Shown here: positions 54,261-62,889 of the stretch, one piece after another
Layout: each line of letters starts with the position of its first letter
How positions within the stretch are numbered: the stretch's first letter is position 1
Source: Billgrantia azerbaijanica
GTDB lineage: Bacteria > Pseudomonadota > Gammaproteobacteria > Pseudomonadales > Halomonadaceae
Direction of reading: 5' to 3'
NCBI GenBank assembly: GCA_004551485.1
Contig: SBLD01000003.1
Span: 310,001 to 374,000 of the forward strand
DNA: 64,000 nt
Program-made: the position numbers and the translations under genes
Notes under the pieces: generated by a model
What the model saw: the letters and a program-made list of their open reading frames with translations, nothing else
What the model was told of the DNA's origin: nothing
The model's database searches: none

Positions 54261-54934
54261 GTCGCGCCCACGATGGCGGTGACATCCAGCCGGCCATGGC
54301 TCAGGCGCAGGCAGCGGTCGAGCGGTGCGGCGACGTGCGGGCTGTGGGTGACCACCAGCAGGGCGCAACCGGTCTCGTCCACCAGCTCGCGCAGCAGCGA
54401 GAGCACCGCGTCGGCAGTGTTCTCGTCGAGGTTGCCGGTGGGCTCGTCGGCGAGCAGCAGCGCCGGGCGCGGGGCCAGGGCGCGGCCTATGGCCAGGCGC
54501 TGCTGCTGGCCGCCGGAGAGCTGCTCGGGGTAGCGCCGCTCCAACCCGGCGAGCCCCAGCCGCTCGAGCAGGTGCGCCGACCACTCGGCGCGCTCGCGCC
54601 CGGCCAGGCGCGCCTGCAGGCGCAGGTTGTCGGCCACGTTGAGGCTTGGCACCAGGTGGAACTGCTGGAACACCAGCCCCAGGACGTCGCGGCGCAGCCG
54701 CGCCCGGGCGGGCTCGTCGAGCGAGGAGATCGCCCGCCCGTCGAGCAGCACCTCGCCGCGGTCCGGCAGGTCGAGCCCGGCGGCCAGGTGCAGCAGCGTC
54801 GACTTGCCGCTGCCCGACTCGCCCATCAGCGCCAGGCTCTCGCCGCGGCCGAGGGAGAGCTCGATGCCGGCCAGCACCGCGAGGGGGCCCTGGGGGGTGG
54901 CGTAGGCCTTGTGTACCTGGCGAAATTCGAGCAT
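54257..54934 (-). CDS. ABC transporter ATP-binding protein (LolD/MacB type)
   Basis: 225 residues from the ATG at 54934 (AGGAAG upstream). Walker A GESGSGKST at 38-46, Q-loop VFQQFHLVPSLNV, signature LSGGQQQRLAIGRAL near 138, Walker B LLLADEPTGNLD. The last pattern is typical of the MacB/LolD/FtsE group, whose permeases are FtsX-like, as is the one downstream. It is the first gene of the operon with TVP38, permease and AttH-like genes. Confidence 0.92.
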   Translation of the reverse strand: MLEFRQVHKAYATPQGPLAVLAGIELSLGRGESLALMGESGSGKSTLLHLAAGLDLPDRGEVLLDGRAISSLDEPARARLRRDVLGLVFQQFHLVPSLNVADNLRLQARLAGRERAEWSAHLLERLGLAGLERRYPEQLSGGQQQRLAIGRALAPRPALLLADEPTGNLDENTADAVLSLLRELVDETGCALLVVTHSPHVAAPLDRCLRLSHGRLDVTAIVGAT

Positions 54935-55041
54935 GGCGGGCTTCCTGGCGACCGGGCCCCTGATGGTCCCACAGTGTCGCAGTACCTTATGAGACTTACC
55001 GGGGTGTCCGCTCCAATCCAATTAGATCAGCTCACTCTCGG

Positions 55042-55332
55042 TCAGAAGCCTGCTTCTCTCTGGTGACGGATCGCCAGTACCACCACGGTGTTTCCATCGA
55101 GACGATACCGTGCGAGGTAACCGCTATCACCAAAATCAATTAGCCAATCCCGGTATTCCTCAGGTAGATCATCAATTGGGCGGCCGATATGGGGGAATTT
55201 TTCAAGCTCCTGGAGGCCCTGGATGATCGCCTGAGCGGCTCTCTCGGCTGCTGCTGGATTCTTCGGCCGTAGGAACTCACGCAGTCGCTCCAGATCCTTG
55301 ACTGCGGCCGGGGCAAAGATCACTTGTGGCAT
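55042..55332 (-). CDS. RelE/ParE-family toxin
   Basis: 96 residues of the ParE/RelE fold: VIFAPAAVKDLERLREFLRPKN at the start, FPHIGRPIDDLPEEYRDWLI in the middle and RYRLDGNTVVVLAIRHQRE at the end, the usual C-terminal arginine/histidine region. Gyrase or ribosome as target cannot be decided. It overlaps the antitoxin stop by 13 bases. Confidence 0.9.
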   Translation of the reverse strand: MPQVIFAPAAVKDLERLREFLRPKNPAAAERAAQAIIQGLQELEKFPHIGRPIDDLPEEYRDWLIDFGDSGYLARYRLDGNTVVVLAIRHQREAGF

Positions 55333-55598
55333 GTTGGGGGCGACACCTCATCATCCTTCCCCCAACTGGCCAGCCACTGCTCCACTTCGCCAGCGGTAGC
55401 GTGCAAGCCAGTCGCTTGGTAATCCTCCCAAGCTTTGAGCGTGTCCTGCCTGAACGCCTCACGTCTTTCCTCTCGCTCGACATACTGCTCAATGGCCTCA
55501 CGCATGAGCCAGTGTGCCGAGCGCTGGCGGGCATCGGCCAGATGCTGCACCCGCCCTTTCAGATCGTCGTCGAGTTTGATGGATGTGGGTTTTGCCAT
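55320..55598 (-). CDS. Ribbon-helix-helix antitoxin
   Basis: 92 residues. N-terminal RHH fold (TSIKLDDDLKGRVQHLADARQRSAHWLMREAIEQYVE, about 4-41) and an acidic C-terminal tail for toxin binding. ACGGAGGTCGGC precedes the ATG. It should repress its own promoter through the palindrome at 55616. First gene of the pair. Confidence 0.88.
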   Translation of the reverse strand: MAKPTSIKLDDDLKGRVQHLADARQRSAHWLMREAIEQYVEREERREAFRQDTLKAWEDYQATGLHATAGEVEQWLASWGKDDEVSPPTCHK

Positions 55599-55615
55599 GC
55601 CGACCTCCGTAGCAA

Positions 55616-55639
55616 CAGGTAATACCTGAAACTACTGTA
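55616..55639 (-). promoter_or_regulatory. Palindromic operator and -10 of the toxin-antitoxin pair
   Basis: CAGGTAATACCTG at 55616-55628 is a perfect 13-base palindrome in the leader of the antitoxin. A -10-like TACAGT lies at 55639-55634 on the minus strand, which puts the start point inside the palindrome, a fitting site for autorepression. Confidence 0.55.
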
Positions 55640-55688
55640 GGTCGTCTCGGCTGATCTGTCGATGGCCAGCCACAAGAATTTCGTCATG

Positions 55689-55752
55689 GCGGCTGAAACG
55701 GTTGACTATAGCGTAGATGATTGAATTATAACCAGTTTTCAGCCGCTTTTTT
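55689..55752 (+). other. Inverted repeat followed by T-tract, no matching gene
   Basis: GCGGCTGAAA (55689-55698) pairs with TTTCAGCCGC (55737-55746) around a 38-base AT-rich loop, and TTTTTT follows on the plus strand. No rightward gene ends here. It could be a remnant or part of the end of the leftward zinc operon. Confidence 0.35.
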
Positions 55753-55801
55753 CATGCCCGGCGCAATATCCAGGCTAGTGGATGACGCAGAGCCCCAACG
55801 C

Positions 55802-56884
55802 TCAGTGGCTATGCCCATCACCATGATCGCCGTGGTCGTGACCGTGCTCGTCCTGGCCGTCGCCGTCATGGCCCGGCTCGGCCAGGGCGTCATGCAGGGT
55901 GCGCGCGTTGTGACGCATCATGCCGAGGTAGGTGCTCGCTTCGCCCTCGGCGGCCAGGGCGTCGGCGTAGAGGGTGCCGGCGATGGGCAGGCCGGTCTCC
56001 TCGGCGAGCTGCTCGATGATCGCCGGGCTGGTCATGTTCTCGTGGAACAGCGCGCGGACGTCCTGGTCGCGGATCACGTCGATCAGCCGCGCCATGTCGG
56101 CGGCGCTGGGCTCGGCCTCGCTGGAGAGCCCCACCGGCGAGAGGAAGCGCAGGCCGTAGGCGGAGGCGAAGTAGCCGAAGGAGTCGTGGCCGGTGATCAC
56201 GCTGGTACTGGCGGGAATCTCACCGAGCCACTCGCGGATCTCGGCGTCGGCGGCCTCGAGTGCCTCGAGATAGCGGGCGGCGTTGTCGCGGTAGATGGCG
56301 GCGTTCTCCGGGTCGGCCTCGATCAGGCCGTCGCGGATATTGGCCACGTAGGCCGCGCCGCGGCTCAGGTCCTGCCAGCCGTGCGGGTCCTGGTCGCCAT
56401 GGTCGTGGTCATCATGATCCTCGTGGGCGACGTGCTCCCGGTCGCCGTGACCGTGGTCGTCATGGTCCTCGTGGGTGGCGTGCTCCTGGTCGCCGTGACC
56501 ATGGTCATCCCCCTCGTGCGCCGGGTCGTGGCCGGCAAGGTCCAGCGGCTCGATGCCCTCGCTGGCGGTGACCCGGGGGCCGGCGTAGTCGCTGGCGTCG
56601 ATCAGCCGCTCCATCCAGCCCTCGAAGCGCAGGCCGTTGAACACCACCAGGTCGGCCTCGGCCAGGGCGCGGGCGTCGCTGGGGCTCGGCGAGTAGACGT
56701 GGGTGTCGCTGTCGGGGCCGACCAGCGCCGTCACCGCGACCCGCTCGCCGCCGACCTGCTCGACCATGTCGGCGAGGATGCTGAAGCTGGCGAGGACCTG
56801 GAGGCGCTCCTCGGCCTGGGCGGCCGGCAGGGCGAGCAAGGTCGAGGCGCCGAGCGCGAGGGCGGCGAGCGAGGGGATGCGCAT
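55802..56884 (-). CDS. znuA: Zinc-binding periplasmic protein ZnuA, second copy
   Basis: 360 residues. Signal peptide to about residue 24 (AQA). TroA/ZnuA domain with DSDTHVYSPSPSD, DPHGWQDL, GHDSFGYFASAYGL and the C-terminal LYADAL. The metal loop at about 118-168 holds an imperfect duplicated HEDHDDHGHGD unit and the C-terminus is again His-rich (HGHDHGDHGDGHSH). Last gene of the leftward operon with a permease and ATPase. His-rich loops and the Zur-like box upstream favour zinc over manganese. Confidence 0.92.
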   Translation of the reverse strand: MRIPSLAALALGASTLLALPAAQAEERLQVLASFSILADMVEQVGGERVAVTALVGPDSDTHVYSPSPSDARALAEADLVVFNGLRFEGWMERLIDASDYAGPRVTASEGIEPLDLAGHDPAHEGDDHGHGDQEHATHEDHDDHGHGDREHVAHEDHDDHDHGDQDPHGWQDLSRGAAYVANIRDGLIEADPENAAIYRDNAARYLEALEAADAEIREWLGEIPASTSVITGHDSFGYFASAYGLRFLSPVGLSSEAEPSAADMARLIDVIRDQDVRALFHENMTSPAIIEQLAEETGLPIAGTLYADALAAEGEASTYLGMMRHNARTLHDALAEPGHDGDGQDEHGHDHGDHGDGHSH

Positions 56885-56936
56885 GCAAGGACTCCTTCGG
56901 GATTGTGCTTCGAGAGCGTGCTTCGAGAGCGTGTCG

Positions 56937-57827
56937 TCAGTGGGGTTCCGGGGCGCCCAGCGGTGCCGCCCGGCGGCGCAGGCGGGCCATCAGGCTGTGG
57001 TGGCGGCCGACCAGGGCGGAGAGCAGGTAGCCGACGCCGGCGATCAGGATGATGGCTGGCCCCGAGGGAATGCTCAGGTGATAGGAGAGCAGCAGGCCGC
57101 CGAAGCTCGCCGCCAGGGCCAGGCCGATGGCGATGGCGATCAGCCCCTCCAGGCGCTTGCTCCAGAAGCGCGCCGCGGTGGCCGGCAGCATCATCAGGCC
57201 CACCGCCATCAGGGTACCCAGCGTCTGGAAGCCGGCGGTCAGGTTGAGCACCACCAGGCCGAGGAAGAGGCCGTGGACCAGGCCGCCGTGCAGGCCCTGG
57301 CCGCGCAGGAAGAGCGGGTCGAGGCACTCCACCACCAAGGCGCGGAAGATCACCGCCAGCGTCACCACGATGACGCTGCTGATGGCGGCGATCAGCAGCA
57401 GCGCCGTGGTGTTCACCGCCAGCACCGAGCCGAACAGGACGTGGGTGAGATCGACGCTGCTGCCGCCCAGCGAGACGAGCATCACGCCGCCGGCCAGCGA
57501 GATCAGGAAGAAACTGGCCATGGCGGAGTCCTCGCGGTGGCCGGTCATCTGCGAGACGCTGCCGGCGAGCACCGCCACCAGCAGCCCCGAGAGCACGCCG
57601 CCGAGGCTCATCGCCGGCAGCGAGAAGCCGGCGAGCAGGAAGCCCAGCGCCACGCCGGGGAGGATGGCGTGGGCCATGGCGTCGCCGATCAGGCTCATGC
57701 CGCGCAGCACCAGGAACACGCCCAGGGGCGGGGCGGCCAGCGACAGCGCCAGGCCCGCCACCAGGGCGCGGCGCATGAAACCGTAGTCGAAGGGGGCCAG
57801 CAGCCAGGCGTCGAGCAGCGTCAGCAT
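56937..57827 (-). CDS. znuB: Zinc/manganese ABC transporter permease, second copy
   Basis: 296 residues from the ATG at 57827, overlapping the ATPase stop by seven bases. Eight to nine helices of the ABC-3 family, with LGVFLVLRGMSLIGDAMAHAILPGVALG and GTLMAVGLMMLPATAARFWS. It is closer to TroC/MntB-like permeases than the ZnuB at 37280 and about 30 residues longer. Forms the channel for ZnuA at 55802. Confidence 0.9.
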   Translation of the reverse strand: MLTLLDAWLLAPFDYGFMRRALVAGLALSLAAPPLGVFLVLRGMSLIGDAMAHAILPGVALGFLLAGFSLPAMSLGGVLSGLLVAVLAGSVSQMTGHREDSAMASFFLISLAGGVMLVSLGGSSVDLTHVLFGSVLAVNTTALLLIAAISSVIVVTLAVIFRALVVECLDPLFLRGQGLHGGLVHGLFLGLVVLNLTAGFQTLGTLMAVGLMMLPATAARFWSKRLEGLIAIAIGLALAASFGGLLLSYHLSIPSGPAIILIAGVGYLLSALVGRHHSLMARLRRRAAPLGAPEPH

Positions 57828-58558
57828 GCGTGCGTCCCCGTCAGCCCGAGCGCCAGCGGTGCGACCGGCGACCGGGGCGTTTGCCCCTGCAGCAGCGCCT
57901 CGGTGGAGGTCCAGTGGGCGTGGCCGTTGGCCAGCACCACCACCTCGTCGGCGAGGCGGGCGAGCTGGTCGGTGTCGTGCAGTACCACGATGATCGTCAC
58001 GCCGCTGTCGGCCATGTCGCGCAGCACCGTGGTCAGCACGTCGACGGTCTCGGCATCGACGTTGGCGAAGGGCTCGTCGAGCAGCAGCAGCTCCGCCTCC
58101 TGCATCAAGGTGCGGCCGATCAGCGCGCGCTGGCGCTGGCCGCCGGAGAGCTCGCCCAGCGGGCGGTGCGCCAGGTGGGAGATGCCCAGGCGCGCCATGA
58201 TCTCGCGCCCCTTGCGGTAGTGGCGGGCGCAGTAGCCGACCAGCGCCCCGTGGCTCGGCCAGCTGCCGGTCATCACCAGCTCCTCGACGCTCATCGGAAA
58301 GGTGAGGTCGAGCGGGAGCTGCTGCGGCAGCCAGGCGCGCCGCTCCTTGGGCACCGTGCATTCCACCCGGCCGGCGACCGGCTTGAGGAGGCCCATGATG
58401 CCCTGGATCAGCGTGCTCTTGCCCGCGCCGTTGGCGCCCACCAGGGCGGTGATGGCGCCGTCGCGGAAGGCGCCGTCGACGTGCTGGAGCACGGTGCGGT
58501 TGCCCTGGGCGAGCTGCAGGTCGTGCAGCTGCAGGCGGGCGTCAGAGGTGGCGGCCAT
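57821..58558 (-). CDS. znuC: Zinc/manganese ABC transporter ATP-binding protein, second copy
   Basis: 245 residues from the ATG at 58558, which shares one base with the stop of the 49-residue gene (TGATG) and has GGAG five bases upstream. Walker A GANGAGKST, signature LSGGQRQRALIGRTL, Walker B LLLLDEPFANVD, H-loop VLHD. A longer frame to 58669 overlaps the small gene and is not used. Confidence 0.92.
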   Translation of the reverse strand: MAATSDARLQLHDLQLAQGNRTVLQHVDGAFRDGAITALVGANGAGKSTLIQGIMGLLKPVAGRVECTVPKERRAWLPQQLPLDLTFPMSVEELVMTGSWPSHGALVGYCARHYRKGREIMARLGISHLAHRPLGELSGGQRQRALIGRTLMQEAELLLLDEPFANVDAETVDVLTTVLRDMADSGVTIIVVLHDTDQLARLADEVVVLANGHAHWTSTEALLQGQTPRSPVAPLALGLTGTHAC

Positions 58559-58707
58559 CAGCTCCACCACCCCGCTGCCCAGCTCACCGCCAGCCACAGG
58601 CCGGCCAGCGGCGCGGCCACCAGCAGCAGCCGCCGGGTGGCGGACAGCGACATCAAGGAGAAGTGGCACGGCCCTTCCTGGCGGTGCCGGTGCGTGCGAT
58701 GGGCCAT
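58558..58707 (-). CDS. 49-residue single-helix protein leading the second zinc operon
   Basis: A short frame starting at the ATG at 58707 with an ideal GGAGGT five bases upstream. It encodes MAHRTHRHRQEGPCHFSLMSL followed by one hydrophobic segment (about 28-48) ending WWS. Its stop overlaps the ATPase start (TGATG). The N-terminal HRTHRHRQ and CH residues could bind metal. The Zur-like box lies 27 bases upstream. Length, spacing and coupling make it very probably real, but I recognise no family. Confidence 0.75.
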   Translation of the reverse strand: MAHRTHRHRQEGPCHFSLMSLSATRRLLLVAAPLAGLWLAVSWAAGWWS

Positions 58708-58731
58708 AGGTGACCTCCAGCCATGTGCTGG

Positions 58732-58748
58732 AGGTTATAACATAACAC
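58732..58748. promoter_or_regulatory. Zur-like box of the second zinc operon
   Basis: GTTAT-AAC-ATAAC at 58734-58746 has the same half-sites as the Zur box at 38926 (GTTAT-ATC-ATAAC). It lies just before the first gene of the leftward operon, and the AT-rich word stands out in GC-rich surroundings. Confidence 0.75.
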
Positions 58749-58786
58749 TGCCGGCACTGACCATAGCGCCGCGACGGGGAACGGCG

Positions 58787-59449
58787 TCAGTAGCGCAGCG
58801 CCACCCCCAGCTGGTTCGGCCCCACCAGCCAGGCGTACTCCCCCTCCAGGCGGATGTCGCCGAACGAGACCTCGACAGGCTGGAAGCGGTTGATCGCGGC
58901 CGTGGCCTGGTGCGGCTGGCTCTGCAGCTGCAGCTCGCTGACCAGCATGCCGGTGGCGAAGTTGATCGCCCCGTCGCGCTCGCGCCCGTCGCCCACGCCG
59001 ATCACCAGGCCCGCCACGGCGTTCACCGCAAGCGATCCCAGGCGCGCCTCCCAGCTGCGCCGGCGGCGCTCCTCGGCGGCCACGGCCTCGATCAGCCGGC
59101 GGGCGCGCTCGATGTCGTCTTTCCCCTCCTGCAGCTGCCGGTAGGCCGCCGGGTGCGGTTGGCGATCGGTGAGCATGCCGGTGAGCGCCAGCGCCGACTT
59201 CACCACCCCCACGCGGGCGTCGTAGCGGTCATCGCGGTCGCTCGCCTCGCTCGCCTGCCAGGCGTTCAGCGCCAGGCTGCCGGCGTAGACGCCCGTCCAG
59301 CCAATCTGCCACAGCTCGGCGTGGCGCGCGCCGCGGGCCAGGGCATCTTCATAGGCGCGGTACTCCGCGGCCGGTGACTGGGCCAGGGCGGGAGCCGCCA
59401 GCAGCAGGGCGAGCGACAGGCAGAGGAAGCGCAGGGGGCGGCGAAGCAT
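58787..59449 (-). CDS. Secreted protein of unknown function
   Basis: 220 residues with a clear signal peptide (LCLSLALLLAAPALA, cleavage near 23). The rest is mixed: an alpha-helical charged stretch (EEGKDDIERARRLIEAVAAEERRRR-like, about 105-132), then two short hydrophobic segments and a beta-like end (VEVSFGDIRLEGEYAWLVGPNQLGVALRY) finishing in tyrosine, as many outer membrane proteins do. I do not recognise it. Its start faces the nap control region. Confidence 0.7.
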   Translation of the reverse strand: MLRRPLRFLCLSLALLLAAPALAQSPAAEYRAYEDALARGARHAELWQIGWTGVYAGSLALNAWQASEASDRDDRYDARVGVVKSALALTGMLTDRQPHPAAYRQLQEGKDDIERARRLIEAVAAEERRRRSWEARLGSLAVNAVAGLVIGVGDGRERDGAINFATGMLVSELQLQSQPHQATAAINRFQPVEVSFGDIRLEGEYAWLVGPNQLGVALRY

Positions 59450-59730
59450 GGCAGGACTCCAGAGCGGCAGACGACAGCGGGCTGAACGCTAACAGACTAG
59501 CAGGCCGGGGTGCCGCTGCGCAGACCCCCGTGCCGCGGTGCGGTGGCCCCAGGGTGACGCGGCGCCGTCGCCGCAGTTGGGCTCGCTGGCGTCAAGAATT
59601 CGGGCCTGATTTCCGTCACTTTCCCGAGTCATCAAGTCGGAAATGCCTCGCGATAAATAACGATGGATGCGTACAAAGCGATGATCCGGTCCAGCCACTT
59701 TCCGTGAGTGTCGACCGGCCGAGATTCATC

Positions 59731-59751
59731 GGAGGTATCTCCAAAGAGGTA
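59731..59751. promoter_or_regulatory. NarL/NarP-type heptamers upstream of nap
   Basis: GGAGGTA at 59731-59737 (one mismatch) and AGAGGTA at 59745-59751 (TACCTCT on the other strand, perfect) are 14 bases apart in the same orientation, about 125-145 bases upstream of the first FNR-type box. Nap operons of enteric bacteria are controlled by NarP/NarL through such heptamers. Confidence 0.4.
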
Positions 59752-59836
59752 GGCGCTTTTCCATGGTTTCTTCCGGCTGTTTCGAGAACAAGTAACTGCT
59801 TGATAAGGTTCTTCGTTTTTAAATTTGTCGACTATT

Positions 59837-59864
59837 AACCCGATGATTTTGGTCGGGTTTTTAT
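59837..59864 (+). terminator. Terminator-like hairpin upstream of nap
   Basis: AACCCGA (59837-59843), nine-base loop, TCGGGTT (59853-59859), then more Ts. It is shaped like a rho-independent terminator in the rightward direction, though no gene ends shortly before it. It may insulate nap or end an unannotated small transcript starting near 59640-59750. Confidence 0.55.
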
Positions 59865-59870
59865 CGTCTT

Positions 59871-59930
59871 TTGATACCGATCAATGATCCCGACATGCCG
59901 TTTTCATCTAAAGGTCTTGATGGCGATCAA
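59871..59930 (+). promoter_or_regulatory. Two perfect FNR/Dnr boxes in tandem upstream of napD
   Basis: TTGAT-ACCG-ATCAA at 59871-59884 and TTGAT-GGCG-ATCAA at 59917-59930, centres 46 bases apart. A -10-like TCTAAA at 59907-59912 would put a start point near 59919, with the first box at -41.5 (activation) and the second near +5. Alternatively the second box drives a promoter starting near 59965. Both boxes fit the Dnr-like or FNR/Anr protein. Confidence 0.7.
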
Positions 59931-60053
59931 GGTCTGGTGGCGGCGTTTTCCTGAGGGTGGAGCGAGGGAACGCGCCATGCGCTTCACCGGCAGCAGAGCG
60001 AACTTGGGGCATTGGGCAGGGCGTGATGGCGTGGCACGGAGCGTGGAGGGGCA

Positions 60054-60296
60054 ATGAACATTTCAGGGGTTCTGGTAACGGCATCGCCGGGGCGAGCCAA
60101 CCATTTACAGCAGCGGCTCGAGACGCTGACCGGCGTGGAAGTGCATGCACAGACACCGGCTGGCCAACTGGTGGTCACGGTGGAGGCGGAGAGCGACGAG
60201 CAGGGGCACGAGGCCCTGGGCAGCCTCGAGCGGCTGGAACATGTCCAGTGCGCGGCCCTGGTTTACCACTATCGTGATCCCGTTGAGGAGGCGTGA
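60054..60296 (+). CDS. napD: NapA chaperone NapD
   Basis: 80 residues with the NapD ferredoxin-like fold: [34 protein letters not shown] in pieces at 2-36, then [13 protein letters not shown]. It binds the twin-arginine signal of NapA and holds back export until cofactor insertion. First gene of the nap transcript, ending just before napA. Confidence 0.92.
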   Translation: MNISGVLVTASPGRANHLQQRLETLTGVEVHAQTPAGQLVVTVEAESDEQGHEALGSLERLEHVQCAALVYHYRDPVEEA

Positions 60297-60298
60297 GC

Positions 60299-62806
60299 AT
60301 GGAACAGACGCGACGAGAGTTCATCAAGACCAGCGCCATCGCGGCCACGGCCTCGGCCGCCGGCATGACGCTGCCCGGCGTGAGTCAGGCGCTGGCGGGC
60401 AGCCGCGACAAGATCCGCTGGGACAAGGCGCCGTGTCGCTATTGCGGCACCGGCTGCAGCGAGCTGGTGGGCACCCAGGACGGTCGCGTGGTGGCCGTGC
60501 AGGGCGATCCCGATGCGCCGGTCAATCGCGGCCTGAACTGCATCAAGGGCTACTTCCTCGCCAAGATCCTCTATGGCGCCGACCGCCTCCAGCAGCCGCT
60601 GCTGCGCAAGACCAACGGCCGCTACGACAAGGAGGGCGAATTCACCCCCGTCAGCTGGGACGAAGCCTTCGACATCATGGCCGAGAAGTGGAAGGCCGCG
60701 CTCCGGGAGAAAGGCCCCACGGCGGTGGGCATGTTCGGTTCCGGCCAGTGGACGGTGTGGGAGGGCTATGCCGCCGTCAAGCTGATGAAGGCGGGGCTGC
60801 GCTCCAACAACATCGACCCCAACGCCCGCCACTGCATGGCCTCGGCGGTGGCGGCCTTCATTCGCGCCTTCGGCTCCGACGAGCCGATGGGGGTCTACGA
60901 CGACCTGGAGCATGCCGACACCTTCGTGCTGTGGGGCTCCAACATGGCCGAGATGCACCCCATCCTGTGGTCGCGGCTCTCCGATACCCGCCTCACCAAG
61001 CCCGGGTGCGAGGTGATGGTGCTGTCGACCTACCAGCACCGCAGCTTCGAACTGGCCGACGAGGGCATCCTCTTCACGCCGCAGACCGACCTGGCGATCC
61101 TCAACTACATCGCCAACTACATCATTGAGAACGAGGCCTACGACCGAGACTTCATCGACAAGCACGTCAGCTTCCACCGCACCGCGACCGACATCGGCTA
61201 CGGCCTGCGCCCGGAGGACCCGCGCGAGCAGGCGGCCGCCAACCCGGGGGTGGGCAAGTTCGACGCGATCAGCTTCGAGGAGTACGCCGAGTCGGTGCGC
61301 GAGTACACGCTGGACTACGTCCACGCGCTCTCCGGCGTGCCCAAGCGCCAGCTCGAGCGCCTCGCCCAGGCCTACGCCGACCCGAACCGCAAGGTGATGT
61401 CGCTGTGGACCATGGGCATGAACCAGCACACCCGCGGCTCCTGGGTGAACGGGCTCGTCTACAACGTCCACCTGCTGATGGGCAAGATCTCGGAGCCGGG
61501 CAACGGCCCCTTCTCGCTGACCGGGCAGCCCTCCGCCTGCGGCACGGCGCGGGAGGTGGGCACCTTCGCCCACCGCCTGCCCGCCGACCTGGTGGTGATG
61601 AAGGAGGCGCACCGCGATTTCGCGGAGAAACTCTGGAAGCTGCCGCAGGGCACCCTCCCCGGCAAGCCCGGCTACCACGCCGTGCTGCAGAGCCGCATGC
61701 TCAACGACGGCAAGCTCAACTGCTACTGGGCGCTGTGCACCAACAACATGCAGGCCGGGCCCAACATCAACGACGAGATCCTGCCGGGCTGGCGCAAGCC
61801 CGAGAACTTCGTGGTGGTCTCCGACCCCTATCCCACGGCCAGTGCCATGTCGGCGGACCTGGTACTGCCCACCGCCATGTGGGTGGAGAAGGAGGGCGCC
61901 TACGGCAACGCCGAGCGGCGCAGCCAGTTCTGGCGCCAGCAGGTCCAGCCGCCGGGCCAGGCGCGCTCCGACCTGTGGCAGATCGTCGAGTTCTCCAAGC
62001 GCTTCCGCACCGAGGAGGTGTGGCCGGCGGAGCTGCTGGACAAGGCCCCCGAGCTGCGCGGCAAGACCCTCTACGAGATTCTCTTCACCAACGGCCAGGT
62101 GGACGCCTTCCCCAAGCAGGTGGTCGTCGACGAGGCCGGCAACCGCTACGACAACGACGAAATGGAGCACTTCGGCTTCTACCTGCAGAAGGGGCTCTAC
62201 GAGGAGTATCGGCGCTTCTCCCTGGAAGGGCCCAAGCCGGGCCACGAACTGGGCGAGTTCGATCACTACCACCGCGTGCGCGGCCTGCGCTGGCCGGTCA
62301 TCGACGGCAAGGAGACGCTGTGGCGCTACCGCGAGGGCTACGACCCGCACGTGCCCAAAGGGGCCGGGGTGCGCTTCTACGGCAACCCCGACGGGCGGGC
62401 GCGCATCATCTCGGCCCCCTACGAGCCGCCGGCCGAAGTGCCGGACGCCGAATACGACCTGTGGCTGTGCACCGGCCGGGTGCTGGAGCACTGGCACACC
62501 GGCAGCATGACCCGCCGCGTGCCCGAGCTGCATCGCGCCCAGCCCAACGCGCTGCTCTACATGCACGAGGCCGACGCCAGGAAGCGCAACCTGCGCCGCG
62601 GCATGGCCGCCAGGATCCAGACGCGCCGCGGCGAGGTGACGGCCACGGTCGAGACGCGCGGCCGCAACAAGGTGCCCGAGGGGCTGGTGTTCATCGCCTT
62701 CTTCGACGAGGGGCGCCTGGTCAACAAGCTGACGCTGGATGCCACCTGCCCGCTCTCCAAGGAGACGGACTTCAAGAAGTGCGCCGCCAAGGTGGTGGCG
62801 GCCTGA
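60299..62806 (+). CDS. napA: Periplasmic nitrate reductase catalytic subunit NapA
   Basis: 835 residues from the ATG at 60299, eight bases after GAGGAG; a GTG at 60293 would overlap napD. Twin-arginine signal [10 protein letters not shown] at 4-13. The [4Fe-4S] ligands are C46, C49, C53 and C81 (CRYCGTGC and LNCIKGYF). The molybdenum-ligand cysteine is C179 in ARHCMASAV. It reduces nitrate in the periplasm at a Mo-bis-MGD centre. The napDA-GH order indicates quinol electrons via NapGH; NapB and NapC are not in view. Confidence 0.97.
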   Translation: MEQTRREFIKTSAIAATASAAGMTLPGVSQALAGSRDKIRWDKAPCRYCGTGCSELVGTQDGRVVAVQGDPDAPVNRGLNCIKGYFLAKILYGADRLQQPLLRKTNGRYDKEGEFTPVSWDEAFDIMAEKWKAALREKGPTAVGMFGSGQWTVWEGYAAVKLMKAGLRSNNIDPNARHCMASAVAAFIRAFGSDEPMGVYDDLEHADTFVLWGSNMAEMHPILWSRLSDTRLTKPGCEVMVLSTYQHRSFELADEGILFTPQTDLAILNYIANYIIENEAYDRDFIDKHVSFHRTATDIGYGLRPEDPREQAAANPGVGKFDAISFEEYAESVREYTLDYVHALSGVPKRQLERLAQAYADPNRKVMSLWTMGMNQHTRGSWVNGLVYNVHLLMGKISEPGNGPFSLTGQPSACGTAREVGTFAHRLPADLVVMKEAHRDFAEKLWKLPQGTLPGKPGYHAVLQSRMLNDGKLNCYWALCTNNMQAGPNINDEILPGWRKPENFVVVSDPYPTASAMSADLVLPTAMWVEKEGAYGNAERRSQFWRQQVQPPGQARSDLWQIVEFSKRFRTEEVWPAELLDKAPELRGKTLYEILFTNGQVDAFPKQVVVDEAGNRYDNDEMEHFGFYLQKGLYEEYRRFSLEGPKPGHELGEFDHYHRVRGLRWPVIDGKETLWRYREGYDPHVPKGAGVRFYGNPDGRARIISAPYEPPAEVPDAEYDLWLCTGRVLEHWHTGSMTRRVPELHRAQPNALLYMHEADARKRNLRRGMAARIQTRRGEVTATVETRGRNKVPEGLVFIAFFDEGRLVNKLTLDATCPLSKETDFKKCAAKVVAA

Positions 62807-62889
62807 GCCGGGCGACGGGCGGGCGTGGGCGACCGGCGTGAGCCCGGCGCCTGCGCCATCGCGGTCACTCGCGTGACGGGGAGAGAGCA

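Larger units (their letters stand above)
59450..60053. other. 604-base control region upstream of nap, AT-richer than surroundings
   Basis: The longest gap of the window. From about 59640 to 59935 the base composition is clearly AT-richer. It holds NarL/NarP-like heptamers, a terminator-like hairpin and two perfect FNR-type boxes, listed separately. No credible protein gene was seen; a frame ending at 59838 lacks a ribosome site and family match. Confidence 0.6.

Noticed and set aside
59374-59838. 154-residue frame in the nap upstream region
   Set aside because: No ribosome site or family match, start lies inside the facing secreted-protein gene, and the region is better explained as control DNA.
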